Of a DNA stretch of 64,000 nt, positions 1 through 9,561 are shown in pieces. Under the pieces are notes generated by a model that saw only the letters and a program-made list of their open reading frames with translations, was not told the DNA's origin and did no database searches. Made by a program: the position numbers and the translations under genes. Numbering within the stretch: the stretch's first letter is position 1; every line of letters starts with the position of its first letter. The stretch lies in the NCBI GenBank assembly GCA_039794565.1, contig JAUQVX010000009.1, positions 21,584 through 85,583 on the forward strand, in the 5' to 3' direction. The stretch comes from Gloeomargarita sp. SRBZ-1_bins_9. GTDB lineage: Bacteria > Cyanobacteriota > Cyanobacteriia > Gloeomargaritales > Gloeomargaritaceae.

Positions 1-838
1 CAACAACTGCCCACCCTTTGGCCCGGTAAATCTCGTACTGCTGAACCAGGGCCGTCAGGCGCTGCACCAGCCACTCCGGGTGGGGAATGTCGTCAGCCGT
101 AAGCACTACTGCTCTCAGGCTGGGGTCGTGGTCCTCTTCGTCGTGGTCCTGGTCGTGGTGACTGGGGCGCTCGGCCAGGTGGTCTTCCACCGCCATCCCC
201 AAATCCAGCAGCACGGACACCGGCACTTGGCCGTACTGGCAGGGGAGGATGCTCACCCCCGGTCGCACCTGGGTTTTGAGCCAGGCCATGAGCTGGGTTT
301 GTTGCTCCGGCGTCAGGGTGTCCACTTTGTTGAGCAATACCAGGTCGGCGCAGGCCAGTTGGTCCGCCAGTAGCTCCCCTAGGGGGGTGTCGTGCTCAGT
401 CAGGGGAACACCCTCCCGGTAATAGCGGGCGAGCTGACCAGTGTGCAGACTTTCCCCATCCACTACCGTGATCACCCCGTCGACTGTCGTGCGGGTGCGT
501 ATCCCCGGCCAGGTAAAGGCCTGCACCAGGGGCTTGGGCAACGCTAGTCCTGACGTTTCGATGACAATGGCGGTGGGGGGTGTTGGGCGGTTGAGCAGCA
601 TCTGCATAGTGGGCAAAAACTCCTCCTGCACCGTGCAGCACAGACAACCGTTGGTAAGCTCCACCACCGGCGTATCGCAACAGTTCGACAGCAGGGAGCC
701 GTCAATGCCCACTTCGCCAAATTCGTTCACCAGCACCGCCAGTCCTTGGCTTTGAGGGGATTGCAGGAGGTGGCGCACCAGGGTGGTCTTCCCGGCCCCC
801 AGAAAGCCCGTAATCACCGTCACCGGAATTTTCCGCAT
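1..838 (-). CDS. CobW-family GTPase (metallochaperone), C-terminus cut by window edge
   Basis: GTPase of the CobW/COG0523 family, which handles metal ions (cobalt for B12, or zinc or iron). It reads from an ATG at 838 to the window edge with no stop. The P-loop GFLGAGKTT lies at residues 11-19 and the family metal-binding motif NGCLCC at residues 63-68. A stretch rich in His, Asp and Glu (about residues 220-240, containing HHDQDHDEEDHD) looks like a metal-binding linker before the C-terminal domain. It follows a DUF1636 gene by 3 bases on the same strand, and both lie downstream of a cobalamin riboswitch, so a role in cobalt or B12 metabolism is the best inference. Metal specificity cannot be read from the sequence. 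Confidence 0.9.
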   Translation of the reverse strand, partial: MRKIPVTVITGFLGAGKTTLVRHLLQSPQSQGLAVLVNEFGEVGIDGSLLSNCCDTPVVELTNGCLCCTVQEEFLPTMQMLLNRPTPPTAIVIETSGLALPKPLVQAFTWPGIRTRTTVDGVITVVDGESLHTGQLARYYREGVPLTEHDTPLGELLADQLACADLVLLNKVDTLTPEQQTQLMAWLKTQVRPGVSILPCQYGQVPVSVLLDLGMAVEDHLAERPSHHDQDHDEEDHDPSLRAVVLTADDIPHPEWLVQRLTALVQQYEIYRAKGWAVV

Positions 839-841
839 CGG

Positions 842-1228
842 CTAACCTCCTGTCGTCACCGGCGGCACCCGACCCAGCACCCGGTCTTTGAGCAGTTCCG
901 GGCGTTCGGCGTAGGGGATAAATCCATCTTCCTTTTGCTGGTGCAGTTGGGTGAATGCCACTAGGGCCTGTACCGTGGCGGGGCGCTGGTCTCGGGCGGG
1001 CAGTTGCCCCAGGATGTAGGCAAATTTCCCCGGCGCGGTAATGGCCACGGCACAGGGATTCACACAGGCGCTGAGACATTTCACCGGTTGGATTTGCGCC
1101 CCCGTCTCCGCCAGAGCTGACTGCAAATCCTGCAGCAAAAATTCCCCGGCGCTGGTGCCCACCCGCTGGCCGTTTTCCCAGGTGCTCCCACAGGTCGTAC
1201 ACACAAATAACGTCGAGTGAACCGTCAT
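842..1228 (-). CDS. DUF1636 metal-binding protein
   Basis: A 128-residue protein of the DUF1636 family, thought to bind a metal or an Fe-S cluster in a thioredoxin-like ferredoxin fold. Cysteines at 10, 13, 51, 55 and 59 form the CxxC plus CLSACxxxC pattern of the family. The open frame extends 15 codons further upstream, but the ATG at 1228 starts directly before the conserved segment (MTVHSTLFVCTTC) and is preferred. It is the first gene of the riboswitch-controlled operon and is followed at 3 bases by the CobW-family gene. Genes of this family often sit among cobalamin genes, but the exact biochemical role is unknown. Confidence 0.82.
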   Translation of the reverse strand: MTVHSTLFVCTTCGSTWENGQRVGTSAGEFLLQDLQSALAETGAQIQPVKCLSACVNPCAVAITAPGKFAYILGQLPARDQRPATVQALVAFTQLHQQKEDGFIPYAERPELLKDRVLGRVPPVTTGG

Positions 1229-1399
1229 CGGATTGTTCCTGCTTGCTTTTGTGCAGCTAAACGTAAAACGCAATGAGAATAGCTCGTGACAGGCAAGGGG
1301 CCACGATTTTGCCTATCGAGCATGGGCTGGCACGCAAACTTAGGGTGGTGGCCCTGGGGCATGTTGACGCATACGCTCTGTACCTCGCAGAGACTGGGA

Positions 1400-1525
1400 C
1401 TACACCGGCGGGCATCCTGACTGAGCCATCTCCAAAGGATGGGCATCACAGTTGCGGGACAGCGGTGGATTCGCACCACACTTTCCCCGTTACCTGGCTG
1501 GGCTGGTCCCCCAACCAACCGGCTG
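1400..1525 (-). promoter_or_regulatory. Cobalamin riboswitch
   Basis: Read on the minus strand, this segment carries the canonical conserved blocks of the B12 riboswitch in order: ACGGGGAAAG, then GGTGCGAATCC, then GCTGTCCCGCAACTGTGA, a variable hairpin (CCATC..GATGG), and finally the B12 box AGTCAGGATGCCCGCC at about 1407-1422. It lies about 170 bases upstream of the DUF1636 start. A CTCTG/CAGAG hairpin follows the B12 box and may belong to the expression platform. Family knowledge: such elements repress cobalamin uptake, synthesis or cobalt-handling genes when adenosylcobalamin is abundant. Outer boundaries are approximate. Confidence 0.93.
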
Positions 1526-1572
1526 TGTCCGTTATAGCATGGAGGACGACCAGTGGCAGTGATAGACCGGCT

Positions 1573-2379
1573 ATGAAGTTTTCCATCGTCACGCCCTGCT
1601 ACAATGCGGTGGCCCTTCTACCGGAAACGGTGGCCTCCGTCCTCGGGCAAAGGGCTGTGCAATCGGGCCAGGTGGAGTTGGAGTACTGGATTTGCGATGG
1701 GGGTTCCACGGATGGGACGCTGGAATGGCTGCGCCGTCACCCCCACCCGGCGGTGCGGGTCATCTCGGAACCCGACCAAGGGATGTACGACGCCCTGGCG
1801 AAAGGGTTGTCCCGGGCGACCGGGGATGTGGTGGCCTATCTCAATGCCGGTGATATTTACTACCCCCAGGCGTTTGGGGTGGTGGCCGAAATCATGGCGA
1901 CAGGACAGGTGGATTGGCTCACGGGCTACCGGGTGATTTACAACCAACATTCCCAGGTGATTCAGGTGGATTTGCCTTACCCCTATCGCCGGGAATTGTT
2001 CGCCTTCGGTCTTTACAACCGGGCCTGGTGTCGGGTGCAGCAGGAATCCACCTTCTGGACCCAAAAGGTCCACCAAACCCTGGACCTCCGGCAGCTAAAG
2101 ACCTGGCGCTATGCGGGGGATTATTTTTTGTGGATGCAGTTGGCCCAGGTGACGGATTTGCAGGTGGTGCAGAGTTATCTGGGGGGGTTCAAACGCCACC
2201 CGGGACAGCTGTCGCAACAGCGGGAGGCCTATAACCGGGAGGTGGCCCAGATGACCCAACCGGTGCCCCTGTGGGCCAAGGGTGCCCAGGTCTGGGACTG
2301 GTGGCAATGGCGTTGGCGTCGAACCTACCCTGGCGTCTGGCGGTTTGACCCTAAGATAAATAAATGGCGTCGCTGGTAG
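1573..2379 (+). CDS. Glycosyltransferase family 2
   Basis: A 268-residue GT-A type glycosyltransferase that probably transfers a sugar from a nucleotide-sugar to a surface polysaccharide or similar acceptor. The N-terminus MKFSIVTPCYNAVALLPET is the classic nucleotide-binding start of GT2 enzymes. CDGGSTDGT near residue 48 and LNAGD near residue 96 (the DxD-like region) are also present. The open frame continues 100 codons upstream, but that part is antisense to the cobalamin riboswitch and has no protein character, so the ATG at 1573 is chosen. leuC follows after 6 bases. Acceptor and donor are unknown. Confidence 0.85.
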   Translation: MKFSIVTPCYNAVALLPETVASVLGQRAVQSGQVELEYWICDGGSTDGTLEWLRRHPHPAVRVISEPDQGMYDALAKGLSRATGDVVAYLNAGDIYYPQAFGVVAEIMATGQVDWLTGYRVIYNQHSQVIQVDLPYPYRRELFAFGLYNRAWCRVQQESTFWTQKVHQTLDLRQLKTWRYAGDYFLWMQLAQVTDLQVVQSYLGGFKRHPGQLSQQREAYNREVAQMTQPVPLWAKGAQVWDWWQWRWRRTYPGVWRFDPKINKWRRW

Positions 2380-2385
2380 GGGTCC

Positions 2386-3783
2386 ATGAGTCGGGGAACG
2401 TTGTTTGATAAGGTCTGGGCGGAACATGAAGTGGCGGTGCTGCCCTCGGGACAAACGCAACTGTTTATCGCCCTGCATTTGATTCACGAGGTGACCAGCC
2501 CCCAGGCGTTTGCCATGCTGCGGGAGCGGGGATTGCCGGTGCTGTTTCCCCAGCGCACCATCGCCACCGTGGACCATATTGTGCCGACCGACCAGCGCCA
2601 ACGCCCCTTGGCTGACCCCCTGGCCGAAGAAATGATCGCCACTTTGGAAAAAAACTGTCAAGAGTTCGGCATCAAGCTGTACAACTTGGGGTCGGGGCAC
2701 CAGGGGATTGTTCATGTAATCGCGCCGGAGTTGGGCCTGACGCGCCCAGGTATGACCATCGCCTGCGGGGATAGCCATACCTCCACCCACGGGGCCTTTG
2801 GCACGATTGCCTTTGGAATCGGCACGTCCCAGGTGCGGGATGTGCTGGCAACCCAAACCCTGGCGGTTAACAAACTCAAGGTGCGCCAGATTCGGGTGGA
2901 TGGGCTGCTATCACCGGGGGTCTATGCCAAGGACGTGATTTTGCACATCATCCGCACGCTGGGGGTCAAAGCGGGGGTGGGCTATGCCTACGAGTACGCC
3001 GGTAGCACCATCCAGGCCATGAATATGGAAGAGCGCATGACGATTTGCAATATGTCTATCGAAGGGGGGGCGCGCTGTGGCTATGTCAACCCCGACCCGG
3101 TGACCTATGCCTATTTGCGGGAACGACCCCTGCGCCCGGTGGATTGGGAAGCGGCGGTGACCTATTGGCAGCAGTTCGTCAGCGACCCAGATGCGGAATA
3201 CGACGATGTGGTGCAGTTTGACGCCACCCAAATTGCGCCGATGGTGACCTGGGGTATTACGCCGGGCCAAGGGATTGGGGTGGACGAGCGCATCCCCAAG
3301 CTGGAGGACCTGCCGCCGTCGGAACGGGAACTGGCCCAGGAAGCCTACGCCTACATGGGAGTGGAACCGGGACAACCCATTGCCGGGATGCCGGTGGAGG
3401 TGTGTTTTATCGGCAGTTGCACCAACGGACGGATTACGGATTTGCGGGAGGCGGCCAAGGTGGTCCAAGGGCGACGGGTGCAACCGGGGGTGAAGGCCTT
3501 TGTGGTGCCGGGTTCGGAGGCGGTCAAACGTCAGGCGGAAGCGGAAGGACTGCACGAGATTTTCTTGGCGGCGGGGTTTGAGTGGCGCTCGCCGGGGTGT
3601 TCGATGTGTTTGGCCATGAACCCGGATAGGTTGCAGGGGCGGCAAATCTGTGCGTCCTCGTCCAATCGCAATTTCAAGGGTCGGCAGGGGTCAGCCACTG
3701 GGCGCACCTTGCTGATGAGTCCGGCGATGGTGGCGGCAGCAGCGGTGACAGGCCGGGTGACGGATGTGCGGGAACTGCTATGA
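2386..3783 (+). CDS. leuC: 3-isopropylmalate dehydratase large subunit
   Basis: LeuC, 465 residues, the full family length. With LeuD it isomerises 2-isopropylmalate to 3-isopropylmalate in leucine synthesis. The three ligands of the 4Fe-4S cluster are visible: Cys345 in GSCTNGR, and Cys405 and Cys408 in CSMC. Aconitase-type motifs such as [14 protein letters not shown] and [11 protein letters not shown] are also present. It begins 6 bases after the glycosyltransferase gene, and its stop overlaps the ATG of the DUF29 gene (ATGA). No leuD is in the window, so the small subunit is encoded elsewhere. Confidence 0.96.
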   Translation: MSRGTLFDKVWAEHEVAVLPSGQTQLFIALHLIHEVTSPQAFAMLRERGLPVLFPQRTIATVDHIVPTDQRQRPLADPLAEEMIATLEKNCQEFGIKLYNLGSGHQGIVHVIAPELGLTRPGMTIACGDSHTSTHGAFGTIAFGIGTSQVRDVLATQTLAVNKLKVRQIRVDGLLSPGVYAKDVILHIIRTLGVKAGVGYAYEYAGSTIQAMNMEERMTICNMSIEGGARCGYVNPDPVTYAYLRERPLRPVDWEAAVTYWQQFVSDPDAEYDDVVQFDATQIAPMVTWGITPGQGIGVDERIPKLEDLPPSERELAQEAYAYMGVEPGQPIAGMPVEVCFIGSCTNGRITDLREAAKVVQGRRVQPGVKAFVVPGSEAVKRQAEAEGLHEIFLAAGFEWRSPGCSMCLAMNPDRLQGRQICASSSNRNFKGRQGSATGRTLLMSPAMVAAAAVTGRVTDVRELL

Positions 3784-4478
3784 ATTCCCTGTATGAAGCG
3801 GACTTTTATGCCTGGACCCAGGCGCAAGCCCAAGCCCTGGCCCAACGGGATGTGACCAAGCTGGACTGGCCCCATTTGCAGGAGGAGATTGCAGCGTTGG
3901 GCCGGCAGGAGTATCGGGAACTGGTGAGCTGCCTGACGGTGTTGATTGGCCATTTACTGAAGTGGGACTATCAACCGGATCGGCGCTCCCGCCGTTGGTT
4001 TTTGACGATTCGCGAGCAGCGGCGGGCCATGCGGCGTCATCTGCGGCGCAATCTCAGTCTCCAAGCGTTAGCCGATGCCGCCATGACGGATGCCTACGAA
4101 GCGGGGGTGGACCTGGCCCTGCGGGAAACGGATATACCTTTGCGCATGTTTCCTGAAACCTGCCCCTACAGCTTCGCCCAAGCCCTGGCGGATGATTTCC
4201 TGTGCGACACCAGCGGCGATTGGTCCGGTAACGCTTCTTTTCGGCCGAGGGCTTGTTGTATGTGGACCAGTGCCGACTTGGCCTTGCTCCCGGACAAGGG
4301 CAAGCGCTATGAGATCGTGGATGGGAAGCTGTTGGTGACACCCGCACCCCACTGGAAACATCAGAAGGTCTTGGCGACTCTGCGGTCGGTTGTTTGCGCT
4401 ACTGGACGCCTGGTCCGACGGGGTGCGGCCAAGCCGGCCTCGGCACCAGTTCGGTTCTGGGTGAGTAGGATGACGTGA
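3780..4478 (+). CDS. DUF29 protein reading through into a Uma2 remnant
   Basis: The first about 145 residues are a typical DUF29 domain, a cyanobacterial family of unknown function: it starts [13 protein letters not shown], has the central [15 protein letters not shown] and [13 protein letters not shown] blocks, and ends with [13 protein letters not shown]. Most DUF29 proteins stop soon after that point. Here the frame continues without a stop into the N-terminal part of a Uma2 (DUF820) gene (from about 4260: [19 protein letters not shown]), then drifts out of frame and stops at 4478. The tail is therefore probably an accidental fusion created by decay. The start overlaps the leuC stop. Whether the DUF29 part still works is unclear. 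Confidence 0.7.
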   Translation: MNSLYEADFYAWTQAQAQALAQRDVTKLDWPHLQEEIAALGRQEYRELVSCLTVLIGHLLKWDYQPDRRSRRWFLTIREQRRAMRRHLRRNLSLQALADAAMTDAYEAGVDLALRETDIPLRMFPETCPYSFAQALADDFLCDTSGDWSGNASFRPRACCMWTSADLALLPDKGKRYEIVDGKLLVTPAPHWKHQKVLATLRSVVCATGRLVRRGAAKPASAPVRFWVSRMT

Positions 4479-4700
4479 TCCCGGATGTGGTGTGGGTCAG
4501 CCAGGAACGATACCGTTGGCTCCTGGATGAGATGGGCCATCTCCGGGGAGCACCAGAGCTGGTCAAAGACGTGACTGGCAGGTCAAACGCAAACTCTACT
4601 CGGCGCAGGGTGTCCTGGAGTATTGGCTGGTGAATTGGATTTTGCCTGCCTGGTTCAGCACGTCTTTGCCTATACCGGCCTATAACCCCGCCTTGGTGTG
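4260..4700 (+). pseudogene. Decayed Uma2-family (DUF820) endonuclease-like gene
   Basis: Pieces of a Uma2 protein appear in successive frames. First, [32 protein letters not shown] is split as it lies inside the DUF29 frame. Next comes the catalytic-region segment [33 protein letters not shown] (about 4483-4570). Last is VKRKLYSAQGVLEYWLVNW (about 4577-4640). The order matches intact family members such as the one at 60204-60851 in this window, but the central part is shortened and at least two frameshifts separate the pieces. Uma2 genes occur in many copies in cyanobacteria, so loss of one copy is plausible. The end at 4700 is approximate. Confidence 0.75.
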
Positions 4701-4736
4701 ATGTTGCCCATCAATGCCCATTGGCCGGCGCCGGTA

Positions 4737-4765
4737 TTGGGGTTTGTGCCCTGGCGGGATATAAT
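4737..4765 (+). promoter_or_regulatory. Sigma70-type promoter for the small membrane peptide gene
   Basis: A -35 box TTGGGG (4737-4742) is followed after exactly 17 bases by a perfect -10 box TATAAT (4760-4765). Transcription would start near 4772, 15 bases before the ATG at 4787. It could also drive ppc, which begins 34 bases after the small gene. The call rests on sequence match only. Confidence 0.55.
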
Positions 4766-4786
4766 AAAAACCATCGTCAAAGCCCT

Positions 4787-4954
4787 ATGCCGTCTATCAC
4801 GCACTGCGCATTGAGCGTTTGTACTGCACCTGCGTTGGTCCTGCTGGTGGCGGGGGCAGGCTGGCAGCAGATGAATCATCTATTGGGGCAGTGGGCGCAG
4901 GAGGTGTTTCGGGGGGAACGTCTGCCCGTGTTGCCCACACCGGTGCCGGAATAG
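4787..4954 (+). CDS. Small membrane-anchored cyanobacterial protein
   Basis: A 55-residue peptide with one hydrophobic segment near the N-terminus ([19 protein letters not shown]) followed by a conserved-looking tail: [21 protein letters not shown]. Similar short proteins ending in FRGERLP are known to me from cyanobacterial genomes as hypothetical proteins, though I cannot run a search. The ATG at 4787 is preferred over the upstream one at 4721 because a good promoter with its -10 box at 4760-4765 lies between them. Function is unknown. It sits directly upstream of ppc, possibly co-transcribed. Confidence 0.5.
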   Translation: MPSITHCALSVCTAPALVLLVAGAGWQQMNHLLGQWAQEVFRGERLPVLPTPVPE

Positions 4955-4988
4955 CTGCGCTCAGGAACCAGTCACCGGGAGAGGCTCC

Positions 4989-7877
4989 ATGAGTACGCTT
5001 TTGAACCTGGGGACAGCAGAGACGACGGAATGGCGGGCAAGGACGACCTTTCGCCATCTGCCGCTGGTGGAATCCTTGCTGGAGTCGGTCCTGCGGGAAG
5101 AAGGTGGCCAGCACCTGGTGGATTTGCTGCGCCAGTTGCAGTCGGTATGCCTACTTGAAGGTAAAGCCCAAAGCGTCGCCAGTGCCGAAGCCGCAGCCTT
5201 GGTGGAACAACTGGATTTGCAGGCGGCCATCCGGGCAACCCGGGCCTTTGCTCTGTATTTTCAACTTATCAACATCGTGGAGCAGTACCACGAGCAGTGT
5301 GAGAAAAAGCGGCGGCAGTCCCTGCACAGCACGTTGGATAATGGCCATGCGCTGTCCTACTGGGAACTGGGGGAGGCCGTTGGCAGCCTGCGGTGGCTGT
5401 TCCCCTACTTGAAACGCTTGAATGTGCCACCGGGACGGATTCAAAAAGTGATTGACCAGATGGAAATCCGCCTGGTGTTTACGGCCCACCCCACAGAAAT
5501 CGTGCGCCATACGATTCGGGACCGGCAGCGGCGGATTGGTCACCTGCTGGCGAAATTGGACTGGGCGGAGGCGGGCCTGACAACGGGGGTGACGGCGCCC
5601 TGGGAGGTGGAGGCCATCCGGGGGGAATTGCTGGAGGAAATCCGACTCTGGTGGCGCACGGATGAACTACACCAAATCAAGCCCACGGTCCTGGATGAGG
5701 TGGATTACACGCTGCACTACTTCCAAGAGGTGCTGTTTGACGCTGTACCGCTGCTGTATGAACGGTTTTGCCAGGCGTTGCACAGTGCGTTTCCCCTGTT
5801 GCGGCCGCCCAAGTGGGACTTTTGCCAGTTTGGCTCCTGGGTGGGGGCGGACCGGGATGGCAACCCGTCGGTGACGCCGGAGGTGACCTGGCAGACAGCG
5901 CTGTTCCAACGGGAAATGGTCCTGAAAAAGTACTTGCAATCGGTGGAAAAACTCATTAGCCTGCTGAGCCTGTCACTGCACTGGAGTAATGTGCTGCCGG
6001 AGTTGCTGGAGTCCCTGGAGCAGGACAAGTTGCAGATGCCGGAGGTCTATGACCAGTACGCGGTGCGCTATCGCCACGAACCCTATCGGCTGAAATTGGC
6101 CTATATGCGCCAACGGTTGCAAAACACGCTGCAGCGCAACCGCCAGTTGACCCATCCCGACTGTACGGTGCCGGCAGAAGGGGCCTATTACGCCACAGGG
6201 GCGGAGTTTTTGGCGGAGTTGGATCTGCTGCGCCGTAGCCTGCAGGCCAGTGGCCTATCCTGCCGAGCGCTGGACCATTTGCTGATCCAGGTGGCGACGT
6301 TTGGGTTCATCCTGGCGCGGTTGGATATTCGCCAAGAAAGCACCCGCCATGAACAGGCCTTGGCGGAAATCGCTGACTATGTGCAGGCGTTGCCCCGCAG
6401 TTACCTGGAGTTGTCAGAGGAGGAGCGGGTTGCCTGGTTGCTGAGCGAGTTGCAGACGCGGCGGCCCTTGATCCCGCCCCGCTTGCCCCTATCAGAAGAA
6501 ACGCGGGAAACGGTGGCCACCGTCCAGATGCTGGCCCGGTTACAGCAGGAATTTGGGGTGGAGATTTGCCAGACGTACATCATTAGCATGAGCCATTGCC
6601 TGAGTGACCTGCTGGAGGTATGGCTGCTGCTAAAAGAGGCGCAAATCTATGACCCGGTGACCCATCGCAGTACGGTGCAGGTGGTGCCTCTGTTTGAAAC
6701 GGTGGAGGACCTGCAACGCTCACCCCAGGTGATGGAGGCCCTGTTTCGCCTGCCCTGGTATCAAGATTACCTGCGCCAGAGCACGGATTCGCTCCAGGAG
6801 GTGATGCTGGGCTATTCCGACAGCAATAAGGATTCAGGGTTTCTCAGCAGCAACTGGGAGATTTACAAGGCGCAGCGGGCGTTGCAACAGGTGGCGGCCC
6901 GTTACGGGGTAACGTTGCGGTTTTTCCACGGGCGCGGCGGGTCGGTCGGGCGGGGGGGTGGCCCCACCTACGAAGCCATCCTGGCCCAACCAGGAGATAC
7001 GGTCAACGGCCGCATCAAGATCACTGAGCAGGGGGAAGTGCTGGCATCCAAGTACTCCCTGCCGGAGTTGTGTTTGTTCAATTTGGAGAATGTGAGCACG
7101 GCGGTGTTGCAGGCCAGCGCGCTCAAGCAGGGCTTTGATGAAATCCTGCCCTGGCATGAGATCATGGACGATTTGGCCCAGCGCTCCCGCCGCCATTACC
7201 GCCAGTTGATCTACGAGCAGCCGGATTTTTTGGACTTTTTCCATCAGGTGACGCCCATTGAGGAGATCAGCCAATTGCAGATCAGTTCGCGACCAGCGCG
7301 GCGCAAGGGCAAGCGGGATTTTGCCAGTCTGCGGGCGATTCCCTGGGTGTTTAGCTGGACGCAGATGCGCCTGTTGCTGCCGGCTTGGTACGGACTAGGG
7401 AAAGCTTTGGAGGAGTTCGTGGCCGAAAACCCCACCGAACATCTGAAGCTACTTTGCTGTTTTTATACCAAATGGCCCTTTTTCCGCATGGTGATTTCCA
7501 AGGCGGAAATGACGCTGGCGAAGGTGGACCTGAAAATGGCCCGCCACTATCTGGACCAACTGGCGCAACCAGAAGATAAGACCCGGTTTGAACCCCTGTT
7601 TGAGCAGATCGTGGCCGAGTACCACCGCACCCGGGCAATGGTGCTGACGATTACCGGGCACGAGCAGTTGCTGGCGGGGGATGTGGGTTTGCAGCAGTCG
7701 GTGCAGTTGCGCAATCAAACGATTGTGCCCCTGGGGTTTTTGCAGGTGTCGTTGCTCAAGCGGCTACGCCAGACGCAAACCAACGGCCTGACCTCCCGCT
7801 ATAGCAAGAGCGAGTTATTGCGGGGGGCGCTTTTGACCATCAACGGTATTGCGGCCGGGATGCGCAACACGGGCTAG
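4989..7877 (+). CDS. ppc: Phosphoenolpyruvate carboxylase
   Basis: PEP carboxylase, 962 residues, in the normal range for bacteria. It adds bicarbonate to PEP to give oxaloacetate and so feeds the TCA branch and amino-acid synthesis, a major anaplerotic route in cyanobacteria. Signature segments are [14 protein letters not shown] (active-site His near residue 165), [33 protein letters not shown], and the invariant C-terminal end [10 protein letters not shown]. The start follows GGAG with suitable spacing. The last 63 bases overlap the end of the convergent pentapeptide-repeat gene. Confidence 0.97.
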   Translation: MSTLLNLGTAETTEWRARTTFRHLPLVESLLESVLREEGGQHLVDLLRQLQSVCLLEGKAQSVASAEAAALVEQLDLQAAIRATRAFALYFQLINIVEQYHEQCEKKRRQSLHSTLDNGHALSYWELGEAVGSLRWLFPYLKRLNVPPGRIQKVIDQMEIRLVFTAHPTEIVRHTIRDRQRRIGHLLAKLDWAEAGLTTGVTAPWEVEAIRGELLEEIRLWWRTDELHQIKPTVLDEVDYTLHYFQEVLFDAVPLLYERFCQALHSAFPLLRPPKWDFCQFGSWVGADRDGNPSVTPEVTWQTALFQREMVLKKYLQSVEKLISLLSLSLHWSNVLPELLESLEQDKLQMPEVYDQYAVRYRHEPYRLKLAYMRQRLQNTLQRNRQLTHPDCTVPAEGAYYATGAEFLAELDLLRRSLQASGLSCRALDHLLIQVATFGFILARLDIRQESTRHEQALAEIADYVQALPRSYLELSEEERVAWLLSELQTRRPLIPPRLPLSEETRETVATVQMLARLQQEFGVEICQTYIISMSHCLSDLLEVWLLLKEAQIYDPVTHRSTVQVVPLFETVEDLQRSPQVMEALFRLPWYQDYLRQSTDSLQEVMLGYSDSNKDSGFLSSNWEIYKAQRALQQVAARYGVTLRFFHGRGGSVGRGGGPTYEAILAQPGDTVNGRIKITEQGEVLASKYSLPELCLFNLENVSTAVLQASALKQGFDEILPWHEIMDDLAQRSRRHYRQLIYEQPDFLDFFHQVTPIEEISQLQISSRPARRKGKRDFASLRAIPWVFSWTQMRLLLPAWYGLGKALEEFVAENPTEHLKLLCCFYTKWPFFRMVISKAEMTLAKVDLKMARHYLDQLAQPEDKTRFEPLFEQIVAEYHRTRAMVLTITGHEQLLAGDVGLQQSVQLRNQTIVPLGFLQVSLLKRLRQTQTNGLTSRYSKSELLRGALLTINGIAAGMRNTG

Positions 7878-8495
7878 GTCACCCGCGGGCAAAATGGCAT
7901 CGGTCAGGTCGGCTCCGTCGGTGAGCACCTCGACCCAGTAGGCCTGGTAAAAGTTAGCGCCCTGGAGATTGGCCCCGCTCAAATCCGTGCCCAGCAACCG
8001 CGCACCTTGGCAGTGGCTCTGGCGCAAATCTGCTCCCTGCAGGTTGGCTCCCGTCAAATCCGCTTCCACCAATTGCGCCCCCCCGAATTCCGCCCCGATG
8101 GCCACACACTCCCGTAAATTGGTGCCGAAGCAGCGCGCTTGATGCAGCAGTGCCCCGGTTAAATCGGCGCCCTGGAGACAGGCTGCTGCCAAATCGGCTT
8201 CCGGCAAACGCGCCCCCCCCAACTGGGCCTCTGTCAAATCCGCCCGCACCAGGTCCGCTTGGTCCAACGCCGCCCCCGTCAAATTCGCCTGCCGGAGATA
8301 GGCCCCACTCAAATTGGCCCGCCGCAACTTGGCCCCCCCCAGGTTCGCCCCCTGCAAATTCGCCCCCACCAAAATCCCGTCGCTCAGGTCAATTCCTCGC
8401 AAATCCTGGCCCGTCAAATCGGCAAAGCTGAGATTGAGACCGGTAAAGTGGCGTTGTCCGGTTTCGTAGGCCAGCAACAGGTCCATGACATTCAT
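7815..8495 (-). CDS. Pentapeptide-repeat protein
   Basis: A 226-residue protein in which residues about 15-205 are a near-continuous run of A(D/N)LxG-type pentapeptides, which fold into a right-handed quadrilateral beta-helix. There is no signal peptide or membrane segment, so it is probably cytosolic. The ATG at 8495 overlaps the stop of the metallophosphoesterase gene (ATGA), giving translational coupling. The C-terminal end (about 20 residues without repeats) is antisense to the last codons of ppc, which suggests the original stop was lost and the gene extended into its neighbour. Such proteins are abundant in cyanobacteria and the function is unknown. Confidence 0.88.
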   Translation of the reverse strand: MNVMDLLLAYETGQRHFTGLNLSFADLTGQDLRGIDLSDGILVGANLQGANLGGAKLRRANLSGAYLRQANLTGAALDQADLVRADLTEAQLGGARLPEADLAAACLQGADLTGALLHQARCFGTNLRECVAIGAEFGGAQLVEADLTGANLQGADLRQSHCQGARLLGTDLSGANLQGANFYQAYWVEVLTDGADLTDAILPAGDLARVAHPGRNTVDGQKRPPQ

Positions 8496-9553
8496 ATCGC
8501 CAAAATAGCCTGGTTATCGCCGGGGGGGCGGTCGCTGCAGGCCTCAAAAAATTCCCGCACCGGCGACGGCAAATCCGGGAACTCGAAGTAGGCATCCCCC
8601 CAGGCGATGTCCGGCCAGAAGTGGGCCAAGCGGGGCGCCAGAGCTGCGGCTTGATCCGGCGGCAGGTTCAAGGGCGGGTGCGTCAGCAACTGGGCGATAA
8701 ATTGGGGGGAACGGCGTTCCATCCAGGCCCGGGCATCCGCCAGCAGGTGGGGCGCTTGGGGCAGGGCCGTCACCCGTTCGGTGGTGATGTGCATCGCCCC
8801 TTCCTCCCAGGTTACCAGGCGGTAGGCGTGGGGATAGGCCGCCAGCGAACCCGTCGTCACATCAAAAAACCCCTCCTCTTCGGCAATGTCCTGGATGTGC
8901 AAATGTCCCGTAAACACCACCCGAATCCCGTGCCGCAACAGCAACCGGCGCAACGCCTGACGGTTCTCCAGCAAATAGCGCCGCCCCAACAGACTGCGGG
9001 CCTGGTTGGGAATGTGCTCACACACATTGTGATGCACCATGACCAGCGTATGCCGCCAGGGGGACTCCCGCAGCACTTGCTCCAGCCACTGCCACTGCTG
9101 GGGGTCAATGCAACCAAGCAGTTCCCCCTGGGCATCGAACTGGTTGGAGTTCAAACCGATCAACCCCACCCCCGGCAGGATTTCCTGGGCGTAGTAGAGC
9201 CGGTCTGTGTGGCGATAGCCCTGTTGCCGGTAGTACTCGGGAAATTCCGCCGGGGCAATGGCGCCGGGGTCAGGGGGAATGTCGTGGTTCCCCGGAATCA
9301 CATAACAGGGAAAGGGCAATTGACTCAACCGCTTAGAAAGCCAGGTATGGTTAGCCGGTTCCCCGTGTTGGGTCAGATCGCCGGGGATGAGCAAAAAGTC
9401 CAACTCGTAACCGCTCAGGCGCGCCAGGACCGTTTCCAGCACCGGAATACTGTACTCCAGGCGGTGCAGGCGATGGGGGTAGTAGCGAAACGTCTCCGGC
9501 GTGGTGACGTGGGGGTCACTTAAAACGGCAAAACGACAGATGGGCCTGGTCAT
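8492..9553 (-). CDS. Calcineurin-like metallophosphoesterase
   Basis: A 353-residue phosphoesterase with the dinuclear-metal motifs of the calcineurin-like fold: SDPHV near residue 11 (in place of the usual DxH), GDLTQHG, GNHD, VHHN and GHLH. Members hydrolyse phosphodiesters such as cyclic nucleotides or lipid-linked phosphates; the substrate here is unknown. The frame opens 56 codons upstream, but that stretch is antisense to the antiporter C-terminus, so ATG at 9553 (MTRPICRFAVLSDPH) is chosen. It lies 8 bases after the antiporter gene and overlaps the pentapeptide gene downstream, in an apparent four-gene minus-strand operon starting with uvrC. Confidence 0.85.
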   Translation of the reverse strand: MTRPICRFAVLSDPHVTTPETFRYYPHRLHRLEYSIPVLETVLARLSGYELDFLLIPGDLTQHGEPANHTWLSKRLSQLPFPCYVIPGNHDIPPDPGAIAPAEFPEYYRQQGYRHTDRLYYAQEILPGVGLIGLNSNQFDAQGELLGCIDPQQWQWLEQVLRESPWRHTLVMVHHNVCEHIPNQARSLLGRRYLLENRQALRRLLLRHGIRVVFTGHLHIQDIAEEEGFFDVTTGSLAAYPHAYRLVTWEEGAMHITTERVTALPQAPHLLADARAWMERRSPQFIAQLLTHPPLNLPPDQAAALAPRLAHFWPDIAWGDAYFEFPDLPSPVREFFEACSDRPPGDNQAILAI

Positions 9554-9561
9554 GGGGACGG

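Noticed and set aside
1273..1572. N-terminal extension of the glycosyltransferase frame
   Set aside because: The extra 100 codons are the antisense of the cobalamin riboswitch and show no protein-like conservation; the GT2 start motif begins at 1573.
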